Source: an uncultured Lachnospiraceae bacterium
Lineage (GTDB): Bacteria > Bacillota > Clostridia > Lachnospirales > Lachnospiraceae
Reading direction: 5' to 3'
Assembly: GCA_946414885.1 (NCBI GenBank)
Contig: CAMKQH010000007.1
Coordinates: forward strand, 62,001-126,000
Length of the DNA stretch: 64,000 nucleotides
This document shows positions 62,015-64,000 of this stretch, one piece after another. Every line of letters starts with the position of its first letter. Position 1 is the first letter of the stretch. The notes below the pieces were generated by a model. The model was not told the DNA's origin. It worked only from the letters and a program-made list of their open reading frames with translations, and did not search any database. Made by a program: the position numbers and the translations under genes.

Positions 62015-64000
62015 ACTTCCATCCCTTCCGTCAGTCCCTCTACGACCCAATAGTAAGCGTCATTGCTGCCGCCTGCGACGAAGCTTTGTTCCTTGAACTT
62101 TCCGTCCTTATCCTTGATGCAGACGTAGGTCTTTCCGCCCACCTCGTAAACTGCCTGCTTGGGAACAAGCAAAACTGAATCAATGTTTCTGAGCTTTGCG
62201 TTGATGGTGAAGCGATATCTGTTCCACCACTCGCCAGCCAGCGCCACGGTCAAAACCTCACGGATGTGGTCCTTGTCAACGCGCACGATGGCCGTCTCCG
62301 ACTGCAGCGTCTGCCCCACGCCCATTTTGGACAGCGTAACCACCGTACCTGAAACCGAGTGTTCCTGACGCTGTTCGTCAAAGTACGCAACGGATACTTC
62401 ATTCCCGTACTGGAGCAGCTGATTCTGGTCTTCCACGATCACGTAACAGGTATTCTCATCCGCGATCCTGGCGATGCGGTCACCCTTTTGCACCACGTCC
62501 TCCGCCTTGTAATCCTTGAGTTCCACGATGGTACCGGATACGTTGGCGCGGATCACCTTCACGTTAAAGTCGCTCTTCTGCTTCGCAATGGCTTCCTGCG
62601 TATCCTTGATCTGGTCCTCATAATTCTGGACGGCCTCTTTATAGTACTCTTCGTTGGCATTTTCGCTGTTAATTCTCTTGTAATCATCCAGTCTTGTCTG
62701 AAGGCGGGTAAGCTTTGTCTCATTTCTCTTGAGTGCGAGATTGTCAGCCTCCACGCGAACCGTGGCGATCACGTCGCCCTTTTCCACGTGCTGGAACTTC
62801 TCCACCTTCATCTCCTTGAAGTACATGGTACCGTTCTCCACGTCATTGGTCAGATACGTGCTGGCCCCATATTCCAATTGGGCTCTTTCCGAAAAATCGG
62901 AATGGAATTCTCCCTTTGTCAGGGTCACGGTACTGTCCCCAAATCTGGAACCGCTGGAATAAACGATCGCGTCTCCCGCTTCCAGACCGTGCGTGATCTC
63001 CACGTAGACGCCGTCGCTGTAACCGATCTGCACGTTGACGTAGGTCGCCTCGCCGTCCTTCATGACATACACGTAATTGCCGCTGTCATCCCTGCTGACC
63101 GCAGCCTTCGGGATCGTCACCACGTCCTCAAGGCGCTTGAGAACAACGGTGATCACGGCATATCCGCCGATTTTCACGTTGTCATCCGCATCCACGATCT
63201 TGAACGTGGAATACACCTTTTCCCCGCTGGCGGTAAGGGTTGCATACTCGTCAGACGAGATCGCCTGATATTCCACCTCGTAACGCTTTCCGTTTACCAT
63301 CGCGTAAACGTCCTGCGCGTTTCTGATGACTCTGTTGTTGATGTACTCACACTTGATCAGCTTCCGGGAAAGATCGCCGATCGCAACCACGGGAACCTCA
63401 GCCCTCACGTTGTCTCCGGGATTAAAAGACCTGACGGCAACCAACTCCCCGTCGATCTTCGACTTGATCGTTGCCTTACCGCGGTTCTTTTGCATCGACT
63501 GCAATTCATACTTTTGATGCTTTAAGTCAAGCTCATACAGTTCCTTCTTTTGCGCCATTTCCAGCTCAAGAATGTCTGCCGCGTGCTTGTTGATCCTGTA
63601 ATCTCCGTCAAACTTAAGGAACCAGACCTTCCATTCTTCATACTTCGGATTGGGGACCATCGTGCCGCTTCCGTCCTCTGCGGGAATGGTTTCCGGCTCA
63701 CGTGCTGCCTCATACTTGTCAACGCCCCACTTGCCGGCTGCTTCCTTCTCCCGGTATTCCGCGATGGCCTTCTGCTGCTTCTCCACGTATTTCTGGTAGT
63801 CTTCTTCCATCTGCTTGATGTATTCCTGCTTGTTCTTGATCTGCTCGTCAATGGATTTCGTGTCCGCGGCAATGACCTCCGTCCCCTTCTTAACCTTCTC
63901 TCCGGGGAACGCACCGTAGGAACCAAAGGCAAAGCTTGCCTCCGCGGAATACTCCTCTACGTAAGGAACCACGGTTGCGACGTAGGCATTGACGTCATAC
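62002..64000 (-). CDS. Membrane-fusion (HlyD/MacA-type) protein, internally duplicated, 5' end outside window
   Basis: At least 665 residues are visible; the N-terminus lies beyond 64000. Two modules follow each other. Module one has a coiled coil (IDEQIKNKQEYIKQMEEDYQ and onward), a barrel-sandwich half and a beta-barrel (VVTIPKAAVSRDDSGNYVYV). Module two starts near YLTNDVENGTMYFKEMKVEK and repeats coiled coil (RNETKLTRLQTRLDDYKRIN), lipoyl half and barrel (VLLVPKQAVYEVGGKTYVCI). HlyD-like proteins normally have one. It links the ABC permease to the cell surface. Confidence 0.8.
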   Translation of the reverse strand, partial: YDVNAYVATVVPYVEEYSAEASFAFGSYGAFPGEKVKKGTEVIAADTKSIDEQIKNKQEYIKQMEEDYQKYVEKQQKAIAEYREKEAAGKWGVDKYEAAREPETIPAEDGSGTMVPNPKYEEWKVWFLKFDGDYRINKHAADILELEMAQKKELYELDLKHQKYELQSMQKNRGKATIKSKIDGELVAVRSFNPGDNVRAEVPVVAIGDLSRKLIKCEYINNRVIRNAQDVYAMVNGKRYEVEYQAISSDEYATLTASGEKVYSTFKIVDADDNVKIGGYAVITVVLKRLEDVVTIPKAAVSRDDSGNYVYVMKDGEATYVNVQIGYSDGVYVEITHGLEAGDAIVYSSGSRFGDSTVTLTKGEFHSDFSERAQLEYGASTYLTNDVENGTMYFKEMKVEKFQHVEKGDVIATVRVEADNLALKRNETKLTRLQTRLDDYKRINSENANEEYYKEAVQNYEDQIKDTQEAIAKQKSDFNVKVIRANVSGTIVELKDYKAEDVVQKGDRIARIADENTCYVIVEDQNQLLQYGNEVSVAYFDEQRQEHSVSGTVVTLSKMGVGQTLQSETAIVRVDKDHIREVLTVALAGEWWNRYRFTINAKLRNIDSVLLVPKQAVYEVGGKTYVCIKDKDGKFKEQSFVAGGSNDAYYWVVEGLTEGMEVCLR

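Overview
The window reads as chromosome of a Gram-positive, gut-type Clostridia bacterium, most likely Lachnospiraceae. This is inferred from the gene content: BspA-like leucine-rich repeats, LytTR/DUF3021 pairs, BlaI/M56 pairs, ECF sigma operons, many lipoproteins, and MalFG-type sugar importers without their own ATPase. Strong AGGAGG ribosome binding sites fit the same picture. Nearly all genes are on the minus strand. I see no rRNA, tRNA, CRISPR array, transposase or prophage.

Region by region. 1-3.0 kb: the start of an ECF sigma gene cut by the window edge, a pseudo-helicase coiled-coil protein, and a membrane protein. 3.1-7.1 kb: a four-gene sugar operon (two MDR dehydrogenases, a lactonase-like amidohydrolase, FucU mutarotase) that looks like an oxidative L-fucose-type pathway. 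7.1-9.9 kb: a DUF3137 protein, an AraC regulator and a lipoprotein. 9.9-12.6 kb: DUF3021, LytTR and an ABC-2 exporter. 12.6-13.5 kb: three different tandem repeats (15, 53 and 13 bp). 13.5-16.0 kb: a BlaI, M56 and membrane-protein operon behind three phased operators. 16.0-17.1 kb: a nuclease relic and a second dyad array with a 53-bp period. 17.1-21.8 kb: two ECF sigma operons, one with an ABC exporter and one with an anti-sigma-like protein. 21.9-30 kb: MATE exporter, lipoprotein, aldo/keto reductase, a giant LRR protein and a Dus enzyme. 30-33.3 kb: a broken HD-GYP gene, MgtC, EAL and GGDEF proteins. 33.3-42 kb: lipoprotein, nuclease pseudogene, P-loop kinase, guaA, a CbiT-like protein, PdaA-like deacetylase and an S8 protease homologue with an altered catalytic serine. 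42.2-43.5 kb: a GH5 lipoprotein.

43.7-57.2 kb is one long nine-gene unit. It holds two complete sugar-type ABC importers without ATPases, bracketing a DUF5696 membrane protein, a Yip1 protein and an NHL-repeat membrane protein. The first gene fuses CBM-like domains to a solute-binding domain. 57.5-64 kb is a membrane-fusion protein / FtsX permease / two-ATPase operon, in which the last ATPase carries an AbrB-like tail and the fusion protein is duplicated internally.

The observations I rate highest are the two separate 53-bp-period arrays of alternating inverted motifs, the pseudo-helicase with both Walker motifs lost, and the nine-gene double-importer operon. A consistent coding quirk also runs through the window: Asn, Asp, Tyr and His codons before a valine codon nearly always end in C, which makes ACGT common.
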